From Prevotella sp. 885 (GTDB lineage: Bacteria > Bacteroidota > Bacteroidia > Bacteroidales > Bacteroidaceae), in NCBI RefSeq assembly GCF_002265625.1, contig NZ_NOVE01000035.1, forward strand, positions 1 to 39,291: a stretch of DNA of 39,291 bases, given 5' to 3'. Below the pieces are notes generated by a model. The model ran no database searches, was not told where the DNA came from, and worked only from the letters and a program-made list of their open reading frames with translations. A program made the position numbers and the translations under genes. The first letter of the stretch is position 1, and every line of letters starts with the position of its first letter. Below are positions 1-7,154 of this stretch, one piece after another.

Positions 1-162
1 ACGAATATCGGTTCTGTCACCTGGTCTCAGCTCGTTTTCGTCAAGGTATATGTGAACAAGCTTTGTTTCTTTCTTTTGCTCTACAAACACGTCTTTAAGG
101 TCGAACCAATCCAGCATGTGTTCGGGCAAAAGACATTCTGCAAGGAGTCTATACTTTTCCAT
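1..162 (-). CDS. ISAon1-like transposase N-terminal region protein, partial (3' end outside window)
   Basis: Minus-strand ATG at 162 opens 54 codons running in frame to the window edge. The product begins MEKYRLLAECLLPEHMLDWF and continues with a segment containing HIYLDENELRPGDR. A leading LLPE..LDWF block followed by a charged strand with HIYLDE is typical of the short N-terminal ORF of Bacteroidales ISAon1-type elements, whose catalytic part is a separate ISL3-like DDE ORF expected further left. The family was recognised from memory, without a search. No strong Shine-Dalgarno is visible. The plus-strand open frame over the same bases (52-279) is a shadow. Confidence 0.6.
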   Translation of the reverse strand, partial: MEKYRLLAECLLPEHMLDWFDLKDVFVEQKKETKLVHIYLDENELRPGDRTDIR

Positions 163-282
163 ATTTATCCGTTCTTTGACTTTATAAACGGACAATATAG
201 TGTTTTTATTGTACTACGATATCCACACACTTTTTCCAGTGGTCCGCTTATTGTTGATTTTGTGATGGCAACATTCTAACTA
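1..282 (-). mobile_element. Insertion sequence, one end only (ISAon1-like), running off the left edge
   Basis: The first 162 nt encode, on the minus strand, the start of a transposase-type protein. The following ~120 nt up to about 282 have no plausible coding content and look like the terminal non-coding end of the element. At 283 a different gene fragment begins in mid-gene, which is the expected picture if the element inserted there. The exact terminus and inverted repeat cannot be set because the other end is outside the window. The boundary (roughly 265-283) is inferred only from where nucleotidyltransferase-like coding resumes. Confidence 0.5.
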
Positions 283-402
283 ATTATCAAGGAAGAACTA
301 CAAGAACTCTTTGGTAAGCCTGTTGATATTGTTCGACTCCGCAAAAATATGAACCCTATGCTTTTGAAGCAAATTGAAAGAGATGGAATCTATATCAATT
401 AG
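283..402 (+). pseudogene. 3' remnant of a MNT-type nucleotidyltransferase (MntA-like) gene
   Basis: The frame 283-402 encodes 39 residues ending in a TAG at 400-402. It includes ELFGKPVDIVRLRKNMNP and LLKQIERDGIYI. This is the usual C-terminal end of small minimal nucleotidyltransferases: the VD(I/L)VR strand carrying the last acidic residue, then the MNP..K.RIE..AIYI helix. In that family the gene is normally paired with a HEPN-domain partner as a toxin-antitoxin module. The GS(X)10DxD active-site half is missing. An in-frame TAA at 277-279 and the IS end lie immediately upstream, so the gene is broken and presumably non-functional. No HEPN partner is visible downstream. Confidence 0.6.
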
Positions 403-447
403 CCCCACCCGAAACTTGATGTTAGGGTGGGGCTAAATGTTTTTATT
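399..447 (+). terminator. Rho-independent terminator overlapping the nucleotidyltransferase stop codon
   Basis: A perfect 12-bp stem (399-410 with 425-436, TTAGCCCCACCC against GGGTGGGGCTAA) with a 14-nt loop is followed by a T-rich run, ATGTTTTTATTT. The left arm contains the TAG stop at 400-402. It is oriented for the plus-strand gene remnant. It may also block readthrough from the convergent minus-strand operon ending at 464. Confidence 0.8.
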
Positions 448-463
448 TAGGTGCTTTCGCCGC

Positions 464-2422
464 TTACCATGGTCTGCCGCCTCCGCCTCCGTTGCCGGTG
501 GTGGTAGCTGTTACTGTAGATGATGATGTGCCGGAGGTTATGGTGTAGCTGCTGCCGGAGGTCAGTCCTGCGCACGATATGAGGACGGAGCTGCCGCCCC
601 ATCCGCCGCCGCCACCGGGACCGCCACCGCCTGGACCAGCGTTAGCAGGAGCGCCCCATCCGCCGGGACCGCCGCCTTGGTTAGACGATGAATAGTTGTC
701 GGGGACGGTGAATGTGGCGAGTACGGTGTCGCCGCTCTTCAGCGTTATCTCGTTGCCGGCAGACACCGACATGCTGCCCGAAACGTAAGGCTGGGTGGAT
801 TCCGATGTTCTTGGCGTTGAGTTGCCGCCGCCCACGGCGAGGAGCGTGCCTCCGGTGAAGATGACGGAATAGCCTTCTTCCTCATTGGCGTCGATGCCGC
901 ATTCTGGCGAAGATGTGCCGAACGCCCTTATCACGCCGCCGCTGATATATAGGTTGCCGTTAGAGTCGAGACCGTCGTTGTCTGTTGCCACAACCGTGAC
1001 GTCGCCACCCTTTATATACATGTGTGAGGACGAGTTGATGGCATCGTCACAGGAGTTCACCACGATGGTGCCGTCGTTGATGGTCAGCACATTCTTGCTC
1101 TCTATGCCCTCAGCACCGTTTCCGGTGGTCGTCACCTTGATGTTGCCACCGTTGATGGTGACGTTGCCGTCCGCCTTGATGCCCTTCGGCGACGACTTCT
1201 GGTCAGAATCCAGATAGTCGGTATTGCCCGTGTAATCGGTGTATTCCCTTCCGTTCACATAAGCATACATTCCGCCCGATGTCACTACGGTGATGTCGCC
1301 GTTGTTGATGACGAGTTCGTCGTCGCAGCTGATGCCCTTGCCGCCGCTTCCTGTGCTGGTGAGCGAGAGCGTTCCGCCGTCAATCTGAATCTTTCCGTCG
1401 GCGCTGATGCAAGTGGAAGCCTTTGTTTTGGCGTCCTCTTCGTCCCACTTGCCGCCTCCGGATGTGGTTATGGTGATGTCGCCGTCAGACACAATGACGT
1501 CGCCGTCAGCCTTCAGACCCTTGGTGGCAGTGCCGGTCACGGCGATGTTGACGCTGCCGCCGGCGATGGTGATGGTGCCAGTGTCCTCAGCCTCGCGGTC
1601 CGTGTCGTCCTTATACGATACCTGCACACCGTCGTCCTGCACGCCAGAGATGTTGAGCGCACCGCTCTCGAGAAGGAAATACTGGTTGCAGTTGATGCCG
1701 TCCTTCACGGCAGAGAGCACGTTCAGCGTACAGTTCTTCATTTCCACATATTCCTTGGCATATACAGCATGCGCCGTATTGCCGTAGACATTGAGCACGC
1801 CCTTGCCCTTCAGCTCAAGGTGACCCTTGCAGACGATGCATCCCTTCTGACTGCCTCCAGTGGCGTCGGTGAGCGTGTTCTCTGTGTCCTTCTTTATGCT
1901 GAGGCTGATGCGCTTGCCGTTCTGGATGTCGAGAGGCGCTCCCGAGGGATTGGTTAGCGAAACGCCGCGCAGCTCTATGGAAGCCTTGTACGAACCATTC
2001 ATGGCGAACCCGCCGTCTTCAGAACTTCCCGTGAGCGCATAGACAATCTCGCCGCAGGTCTGGTCGCTGACCGCATCGTCCTGCGTGATGCTCACGTGGG
2101 CTCCGCTTACGGTGGGCGTTACATACTGTGCCACGTTGCCAGCCACGGTCACCGTAGCCGACGTACCGTTGTAAGAGACGCTCACGGTGTTGTCCTCCAC
2201 CTCCGAATTGTCAACGTACATGCGTGTGATGTCGCTTACGTTTATGGTCTTTCCCATTACGGTCAGCGTTGATCCGTTGGCATAGTTCATGTCGCCGGCT
2301 TGCGAAGAAGGGATGGCGTACGTCACGTTGCCCACGACCACGTTCAGTGTCTGGGCTTCAGCATAGGTGGCTATGCCGGTCATAGCCGCACCTATGATGA
2401 GAGTGGAAAACATCTGCTTCAT
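464..2422 (-). CDS. Secreted carbohydrate-binding beta-helix protein (Cthe_2159 / DUF4353 type)
   Basis: This 652-residue protein starts with a signal peptide (about residues 1-23, ending ATYAEA). Residues ~24-110 form a small domain containing a DITRMYV motif like that in the upstream partner. Residues ~115-560 are a ladder of short beta strands with recurring units such as GKIQIDGGTLSL, DELVINNGDITVV, GNVTINGGNIKV and GDVTVVATDNDGLDSNGNLYI. That pattern is typical of the Cthe_2159 family, calcium-rich right-handed beta-helix proteins that bind cellulose or pectin. A very Gly/Pro-rich segment (~578-606) precedes a short C-terminal beta region. Its ATG overlaps the stop of the upstream gene (ATGA at 2419-2422), so translation is probably coupled. 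Ligand and surface location are inferred from the family. Confidence 0.8.
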   Translation of the reverse strand: MKQMFSTLIIGAAMTGIATYAEAQTLNVVVGNVTYAIPSSQAGDMNYANGSTLTVMGKTINVSDITRMYVDNSEVEDNTVSVSYNGTSATVTVAGNVAQYVTPTVSGAHVSITQDDAVSDQTCGEIVYALTGSSEDGGFAMNGSYKASIELRGVSLTNPSGAPLDIQNGKRISLSIKKDTENTLTDATGGSQKGCIVCKGHLELKGKGVLNVYGNTAHAVYAKEYVEMKNCTLNVLSAVKDGINCNQYFLLESGALNISGVQDDGVQVSYKDDTDREAEDTGTITIAGGSVNIAVTGTATKGLKADGDVIVSDGDITITTSGGGKWDEEDAKTKASTCISADGKIQIDGGTLSLTSTGSGGKGISCDDELVINNGDITVVTSGGMYAYVNGREYTDYTGNTDYLDSDQKSSPKGIKADGNVTINGGNIKVTTTGNGAEGIESKNVLTINDGTIVVNSCDDAINSSSHMYIKGGDVTVVATDNDGLDSNGNLYISGGVIRAFGTSSPECGIDANEEEGYSVIFTGGTLLAVGGGNSTPRTSESTQPYVSGSMSVSAGNEITLKSGDTVLATFTVPDNYSSSNQGGGPGGWGAPANAGPGGGGPGGGGGWGGSSVLISCAGLTSGSSYTITSGTSSSTVTATTTGNGGGGGRPW

Positions 2423-2817
2423 CTTATCGTAATTTTATGTGTTGTCTTTTCGCCTTTTACTATATACACTCCCTTGCCCATGTTGGCAGACGCGCTCGCC
2501 ATGTTGTCGTAGCTTCCCACGCATACCCCTTCAACGGTGTAGGCCTTCACGGGGCTGTCTGCGTCCAGGCTGATGTCCTTGATGGCAGTGGCCTCCGACG
2601 AGAAGAACATGCGAGTGAGGTCAGCTACGCTTATCTCCAACGATTCTGTGCCGTTGGACGCAATGAGCTTTCCGTCGGAGAAGGTCATCTCCAACGATTC
2701 CACGCCAATGCTACGTGTAGAGCCGTCCGCTGTCTGGAAAGCCAGATAGCTGTAGTTGTCTGCTGACGCGGCTGTCACAGCCAGTAATGTCAGCATCGAA
2801 ATTAATGTCCGCTTCAT
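2419..2817 (-). CDS. Small exported protein with T9SS-like C-terminal tail, unknown function
   Basis: This protein has 132 residues. Residues 1-19 (MKRTLISMLTLLAVTAASA) are a signal peptide. Residues ~20-80 contain SYLAFQTADGSTRSIGVESL and SVADLTRMFF, resembling the N-terminal domain of the downstream DUF4353 protein. The last ~40 residues (AYTVEGVCVGSYD, then GKGVYIVKGEKTTHKITIR) look like the KGVYIVK...KI.R ending of Bacteroidetes type A sorting domains. A clear Shine-Dalgarno (AAAGGAG) precedes the ATG, which fixes the start. It is the first gene of a two-gene operon. A role as partner or assembly factor of the downstream protein is inference. Confidence 0.65.
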   Translation of the reverse strand: MKRTLISMLTLLAVTAASADNYSYLAFQTADGSTRSIGVESLEMTFSDGKLIASNGTESLEISVADLTRMFFSSEATAIKDISLDADSPVKAYTVEGVCVGSYDNMASASANMGKGVYIVKGEKTTHKITIR

Positions 2818-2884
2818 TCCGGTTTTCTCCTTTCTTTAATAATTGTTTGTCTTGTTAACCAATTGGTTCGCTTCGTTTTTGCAA

Positions 2885-2892
2885 CAAAATTA
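2885..2892 (-). promoter_or_regulatory. -7 promoter box for the 2817-464 operon
   Basis: On the minus strand the sequence reads TAATTTTG, an exact match to the Bacteroidetes TAnnTTTG -7 element, about 68 nt upstream of the 2817 start codon. No good -33 TTTG is present at the expected spacing, so the call is moderate. Confidence 0.45.
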
Positions 2893-3006
2893 GCGCATTA
2901 GCTTGAAAATGTAAAATAAAATAAACCAATGGGCAACTTTTCTCAATTAACAAAGAATCTGGGAAAAAAGTATGGTGGAATGTTATCACTTATTCCGATT
3001 TATTAT

Positions 3007-3014
3007 TACTTTTG
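3007..3014 (+). promoter_or_regulatory. -7 promoter box for the CDF transporter gene
   Basis: TACTTTTG matches TAnnTTTG exactly, 66 nt upstream of the 3080 start codon. The corresponding -33 region (about 2983-2987) is not well matched. Confidence 0.4.
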
Positions 3015-3079
3015 CCTCGCTTTTATATATAATAACAGAGATAACAACAAATTCAGGTATACAATAACATTTATGAATT

Positions 3080-4015
3080 ATGGACAGACAGAAAGAAACT
3101 TATCGCGTTACGATAGCAGGCAGCATCATCAATATACTGCTGCTTGCCTTTAAATTTGCCGCCGGCATCCTTGGACATTCTGCTGCCATGATAGCAGACG
3201 CCATCCATTCGCTTACCGACTTCGTCACGGACGCCATCGTCCTTGTTTTCGTGCGCCTTGGCAGCAAGCCCACTGATCGCGACCACGACTACGGTCATGG
3301 CAAGTACGAAACGCTTGCCAGTGCCATCATCGGTGTGTCGCTCCTCGTGGTGGGCATGATGATATGCTATTCAGGCGTAACCAAGACTTACCATGCCATG
3401 TGCGGCGAACCGCTGCAGCAGCCGGGCTTCATAGCCTTGGCAGCTGCTGTGGCAAGCGTGGTGCTGAAGGAGTGGGCTTACAGGTTCACGGTGCGCGTGG
3501 GCAGACGTTGCCATTCGGAAGCGGTGGTGGCCAATGCCTGGCATCATCGCAGCGACGCCCTTTCGTCCGTCGGCACTACGGTGGGCATCGGTGGCGCCAT
3601 CATTCTTGGCGAGAAATGGGCTGTGCTCGACCCGCTGACCGCCATCGTCGTCAGCTTCTTCATTATGAAGGCGGCATGGAGCGTGCTCTCTAAAGCCGTG
3701 GGCGAGCTGACGGACGGCAGCCTGCCGAAGGAGACGGAGGACGAGATAGAGAAAATCGTGAGTGAGGACAAGGAGGTCAGCGTGGTGCACAATCTCTGCA
3801 CGCGCCGCATCGGCAATCGCATTGCCATAGAGATGCATGTGCGTATGCCTGGCGAGACGTCGCTTTACGTGGCACATCATCACGCCACCGAGATAGAACA
3901 ACGGCTGAAGCAACGCTTTGGTGCCGACACGCACATCAGCATTCACCTCGAACCGGTGAAGGTGAACGGACACTATGAGGATCCTGCTGTCAGGCAGGAA
4001 CAGCCGCAGCCTTGA
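3080..4015 (+). CDS. Cation diffusion facilitator (CDF) transporter, zinc-type metal site
   Basis: This 311-residue inner-membrane protein should export divalent cations in exchange for protons. Six membrane segments are visible in the first ~205 residues, starting with ITIAGSIINILLLAFKF-like TM1. The transport-site quartet is HSLTD in TM2 (H43, D47) and HHRSD at the TM5 entry (H155, D159). HD-HD is the arrangement linked to zinc selectivity in characterised CDFs. DHDYGHGKYE (68-77) is the conserved TM2-TM3 loop. The C-terminal ~100 residues form the usual cytoplasmic ferredoxin-like domain with HxxxxRRIGNRIAIEMHVRM. The length is normal for the family. The 3' end overlaps the convergent nhaC-like gene by 26 bp. 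Confidence 0.88.
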   Translation: MDRQKETYRVTIAGSIINILLLAFKFAAGILGHSAAMIADAIHSLTDFVTDAIVLVFVRLGSKPTDRDHDYGHGKYETLASAIIGVSLLVVGMMICYSGVTKTYHAMCGEPLQQPGFIALAAAVASVVLKEWAYRFTVRVGRRCHSEAVVANAWHHRSDALSSVGTTVGIGGAIILGEKWAVLDPLTAIVVSFFIMKAAWSVLSKAVGELTDGSLPKETEDEIEKIVSEDKEVSVVHNLCTRRIGNRIAIEMHVRMPGETSLYVAHHHATEIEQRLKQRFGADTHISIHLEPVKVNGHYEDPAVRQEQPQP

Positions 4016-5480
4016 CCGCGGTGACCTCAGCTTCGGCTGTTTTCTTACGGAAAATCTTATAGCCTAAAGCTGCAACAGCCACACTCATGAGTGGCGAGAT
4101 GATGTTGAAGAAACAATAAGGAAGGTATGTGAAAGCAGACACGCCGAGCACCGTGCTCTGCGTCATGCCGCACGTGTTCCACGGCACCAGCACGGACGTC
4201 ACGGTGACGGCATCCTCCGTGGTGCGGCTGAGCAGTCGGCGCTCATAGCCTTCACGGTCATATACGTCGCGGAACATGTTGCCCGTAAGGAGGATGCACA
4301 GATACTGGTCGGCTATAGCCACGTTGAGCATTACGCCCGTGGCGGCTGTGGCACCCACCAGCGACGTGCGTCCCTTCACCATGTGGATAAACAGGCGTGA
4401 GATGGCGCTGACCATGCCGCCAGCCGACATACATCCGCCGAAGCACATGGCGCAGATGATAAGCCAGATGGTGCCCATCATGCCGCTCATGCCGCGTGTG
4501 GCTACAAGGTCGGTGAGCATGGGTGAAGAGGTGGCGAGCGACGTGCTGCCGTAGGCGCTCTTCATGGCTGCTCTGAAGAGGGACGGATCGATTTCGTGCA
4601 GGGCGTCAGCCTGGAAGACGATGGCGAAGCCCACTGCCATCACCGTTGAAAGAAACAGCGTTATGACCGGCGGTACACGGCGTGCTATGAGAACACCGGT
4701 GAAGAAGGGCACGAGCAACAGCCATGGCGTGATGCAGAATCTTTGCTGCAAAGCTCCGGTGAATGCTGCCACGTCAGTGGACTGCGATCCCTGGCAGAAA
4801 AAGCCTGCCACAGTGAAGATGATGAGGGTGAGGACGATGGACGGCACCGTCGTTATGAACATGTAGCGGATGTGGCTGAACAGCGGCACGCCAAGCGCAC
4901 CGGACGACATCGTGGTGGTGTCGGAGAGCGGCGAAATCTTGTCGCCGAAGTAAGCGCCGGAGATGATGGCGCCAGCCACCCAGCCTTCCGCGAAGCCCTG
5001 TGCCTTGCCTATGCCCATCAGCGCGATGCCAATGGTGGCGATGGTGGTCCATGACGATCCGGTCATCACGCTGACAAGGGCGCAGATGACGCATGACGAG
5101 ACGAGGAAAGCATCGGGGCTGATGATGTGCATGCCGTAATAGATGAGTGTGGGCACCACGCCGCTTATCATCCATGTGCCGCCAAGCGCACCGATGAGAA
5201 GGAGAATGATGAGTGCGCTTGACACGCTCGATACGTTCTTCGTTATGGCTTTCTCAAAGCTTGACCATGGCACGTTGAGATATGCCATGCCTACAAGCAC
5301 GCAGAACGCCGACACTATGAGCAGGGTTATCTGCGAAGCACCCTCCAGTGAGTTGCTTCCGAAAGCGCGGATGGTGAGCGTAAGCATAGTGACGAGCACT
5401 GCCAGTGGCATCAATGCCATCATCACCGATGGCCTTTTCTTAAGATGCTGTTCGTGTTTTGTGGTTTTTTCGTTATTCAT
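3990..5480 (-). CDS. nhaC: Na+/H+ antiporter, NhaC family
   Basis: The 496-residue polytopic protein has about 11-12 hydrophobic segments. Conserved family stretches include MTGSSWTTIATIGIALMGIG, AGAIISGAYFGDKISPLSDTT and the late VPWNTCGMTQSTVLGVS segment. It would exchange sodium for protons (some NhaC relatives take malate/lactate) at the inner membrane. The open frame extends 21 codons upstream to 5543, but that extension crosses a 20-bp palindrome next to a -7 box. The ATG at 5480, with AGGA upstream and giving MNNEKTTKHEQ, is the likelier start. The 3' end overlaps the convergent CDF gene by 26 bp, with no terminator between them. Confidence 0.85.
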   Translation of the reverse strand: MNNEKTTKHEQHLKKRPSVMMALMPLAVLVTMLTLTIRAFGSNSLEGASQITLLIVSAFCVLVGMAYLNVPWSSFEKAITKNVSSVSSALIILLLIGALGGTWMISGVVPTLIYYGMHIISPDAFLVSSCVICALVSVMTGSSWTTIATIGIALMGIGKAQGFAEGWVAGAIISGAYFGDKISPLSDTTTMSSGALGVPLFSHIRYMFITTVPSIVLTLIIFTVAGFFCQGSQSTDVAAFTGALQQRFCITPWLLLVPFFTGVLIARRVPPVITLFLSTVMAVGFAIVFQADALHEIDPSLFRAAMKSAYGSTSLATSSPMLTDLVATRGMSGMMGTIWLIICAMCFGGCMSAGGMVSAISRLFIHMVKGRTSLVGATAATGVMLNVAIADQYLCILLTGNMFRDVYDREGYERRLLSRTTEDAVTVTSVLVPWNTCGMTQSTVLGVSAFTYLPYCFFNIISPLMSVAVAALGYKIFRKKTAEAEVTAVKAAAVPA

Positions 5481-5522
5481 TATCCTGGAGTTTTTATGAG
5501 TTTTGTTATCTTTTCGTTTATG

Positions 5523-5542
5523 TGTTGCATAATTATGCAACA
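5523..5542. promoter_or_regulatory. 20-bp perfect palindrome in the nhaC leader (operator candidate)
   Basis: The bases 5523-5542 form a perfect inverted repeat centred on GCATAATTATGC. It lies directly downstream of the nhaC -7 box, at or just after the expected transcription start. A symmetric site there fits a dimeric repressor; the regulator is unknown. Confidence 0.5.
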
Positions 5543-5556
5543 TTTCTTTTCTTATG

Positions 5557-5587
5557 CAAAGTTACGAAGAATAGCCGTATCTACGAA
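5557..5587 (-). promoter_or_regulatory. Promoter for nhaC
   Basis: The minus strand reads TAACTTTG (5564-5557), an exact -7 match. A weak -33 (TTCG at 5587-5584) sits 19 nt upstream. The leader to the chosen ATG at 5480 would be about 70 nt. Confidence 0.5.
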
Positions 5588-5656
5588 GGATAATAATGAA
5601 TAAAACAACGAAGGTGATGAATATTTATGAAAAAGCGAATGCTTGGTGTATGAATA

Positions 5657-5705
5657 TACAAAAAGAGAAGAGAGTTGTATCAATTCTCAACTTGATACAA
5701 CTCTC
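5657..5705 (-). terminator. Rho-independent terminator of the phosphatase-receptor-lipoprotein operon
   Basis: A perfect 13-bp stem (5670-5682 with 5693-5705, GAGAGTTGTATCA and its complement) with a 10-nt loop. On the minus strand it is followed by TTCTCTTTTTG, a U-rich tail. It starts 7 nt past the stop of the lipoprotein gene at 5712. Confidence 0.8.
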
Positions 5706-5711
5706 AACTCC

Positions 5712-7091
5712 TTATAGCGTTGCTCCGAAACGTGAAGTCGGTGTCGGAGCCGTGAAGTAATAGTTCTGGTCGTTGTGGATGTCGAAGAACATCACCTTCT
5801 TCATACCGAAGAATGCCAGTCCGGTGGGGAAGATGCGCGAGAAGTCAGTCACGCCGCCAGAGAGGGCAGGGCTACTGTTCTGCACGTTGAAGTTCCATGA
5901 ACGGTCGAAGGCGAGCGGTGCTCCGTTCTCCACGTCGTCCACCTCGCAGTTGATGTTCATCTTATCGCTTTGCTTAAAGTTCTTGAACAGCGGATTGAGT
6001 TGTCCTGCTACGCTGCTCTTTATGTCGAGGTCGCTCCAGATGCTGAGGTCAGCATCCTTTGCCATCTGCTTAACGCCGGTCTCTGTGGAAGCAAAGTAAT
6101 AGTTGGGAGCTACGCGGGAGTGCTCGAGGTCAGCGCTGTCCTTCTTTGGCTGCTTCAGTCCGTAACGGCAGTCATAGACGAGATTGTTTACCAATGTCGG
6201 TGCGATGGCCTTCTCCAGCCAGATGCTGCCACCCTTCTTGTTCTTCGAGCGACGCCATCCACAGTTGACGATGGTGTTGTTATATACAGTCATCTGCGTC
6301 AAAGGTATGGTTTCGCTGTTGCCGGAATTGGAGAGCTTGAAAGCATTGGTACAGGCATTATAGATGATGTTGTTGGCTACGTCAAGCTTACATCCCGCCT
6401 TTACGTTTATTGCCTCGCCGCCATCGGCAGCATTGCCGCTGTCCGCAAAGATGCAGTCATAAATCACGCCCTGACCGCCGGTGAAGTAGGTCTGGTCGTT
6501 GTAGTTATCGTGCAGGAAGCAGTCTGCCATCACGAACTTTCCGTTGACGTTGCAGAAGTGGAAGGCAGGTACGCCGCCGTCGATGGTGGTCTTGAAGAGT
6601 TTGTTCTGGAACGAGACGGACGACTCGGTAGGTGTGGCTCCGGCATAACCAAGGTCGACATGATTGAGCACCACCTCCTCAGAGTTATATCCGCAGATGA
6701 TGCCTCCCCACGACTCCGGCTTCTTCGTGTCGGAGGTGAAAGTCACGGGATGTTCGGCTGTTCCCATGCAATAGAGGTTGCCGAGCACCACAATCTCGAT
6801 GGGCACCTGCACGTCCGACTTGCATGTGACGGTCACGCCCGGCTCGATGTAGAGCGATGTGCCCACAGGTATCTCCACGCTTTCCGCCAGAGTGGTGTCT
6901 CTTGTCCATACCACTGATCCTGCGGGATATTCGGCAATGGCTGTCTTCAGCACATCCGCAGATCCTTGGTTTTCGTTGCTGCTGCCGTTGGTGTTATAGT
7001 CGTAAGGATTGATGTTGTCGTTCTCGCATGATGTGGCAGCCATTCCTGCTGCTGCGATGGCAAGCATTACAGCTATATTCTTGGTTTTCAT
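5712..7091 (-). CDS. Outer-membrane lipoprotein with right-handed beta-helix repeats
   Basis: The 459-residue protein begins with a lipoprotein signal ending MAATSC (lipobox Cys at about 22), followed by an Asn/Ser-rich linker. Residues ~70-330 are beta-helix-like: a capping segment with EIPVGTSLYIEPGVTV, then IVVLGNLYCMGTAEHPVTFT, GGIICGYNSEEVVLNHVDLG, DVANNIIYNAC and MTVYNNTIVNCGW. Such repeats are shared by pectate-lyase-like and many non-catalytic surface proteins. No catalytic motif can be named. It lies 63 nt downstream of the TonB-dependent receptor and is probably its surface-exposed binding partner, replacing a SusD-type lipoprotein; this role is inferred from position. A strong terminator follows. 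Confidence 0.75.
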   Translation of the reverse strand: MKTKNIAVMLAIAAAGMAATSCENDNINPYDYNTNGSSNENQGSADVLKTAIAEYPAGSVVWTRDTTLAESVEIPVGTSLYIEPGVTVTCKSDVQVPIEIVVLGNLYCMGTAEHPVTFTSDTKKPESWGGIICGYNSEEVVLNHVDLGYAGATPTESSVSFQNKLFKTTIDGGVPAFHFCNVNGKFVMADCFLHDNYNDQTYFTGGQGVIYDCIFADSGNAADGGEAINVKAGCKLDVANNIIYNACTNAFKLSNSGNSETIPLTQMTVYNNTIVNCGWRRSKNKKGGSIWLEKAIAPTLVNNLVYDCRYGLKQPKKDSADLEHSRVAPNYYFASTETGVKQMAKDADLSIWSDLDIKSSVAGQLNPLFKNFKQSDKMNINCEVDDVENGAPLAFDRSWNFNVQNSSPALSGGVTDFSRIFPTGLAFFGMKKVMFFDIHNDQNYYFTAPTPTSRFGATL

Positions 7092-7154
7092 ATTGTTCGA
7101 TTTATTTAATGTGAATAATACATATTATAACTATTAAACATTCGTGCGTGAAGC

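Noticed and set aside
52..279. 75-codon plus-strand open frame at the left edge
   Set aside because: It overlaps the transposase N-terminus on the other strand and the IS end; the product shows no family features.
5481..5543. Longer nhaC start at 5543
   Set aside because: The extension encodes a polar Lys/His-rich stretch and covers a palindrome beside the -7 box; ATG 5480 has a better ribosome site and family-like N-terminus.
5970..6917. 315-codon plus-strand open frame opposite the beta-helix lipoprotein
   Set aside because: No signal, motif or promoter; lies wholly inside a convincing lipoprotein gene.
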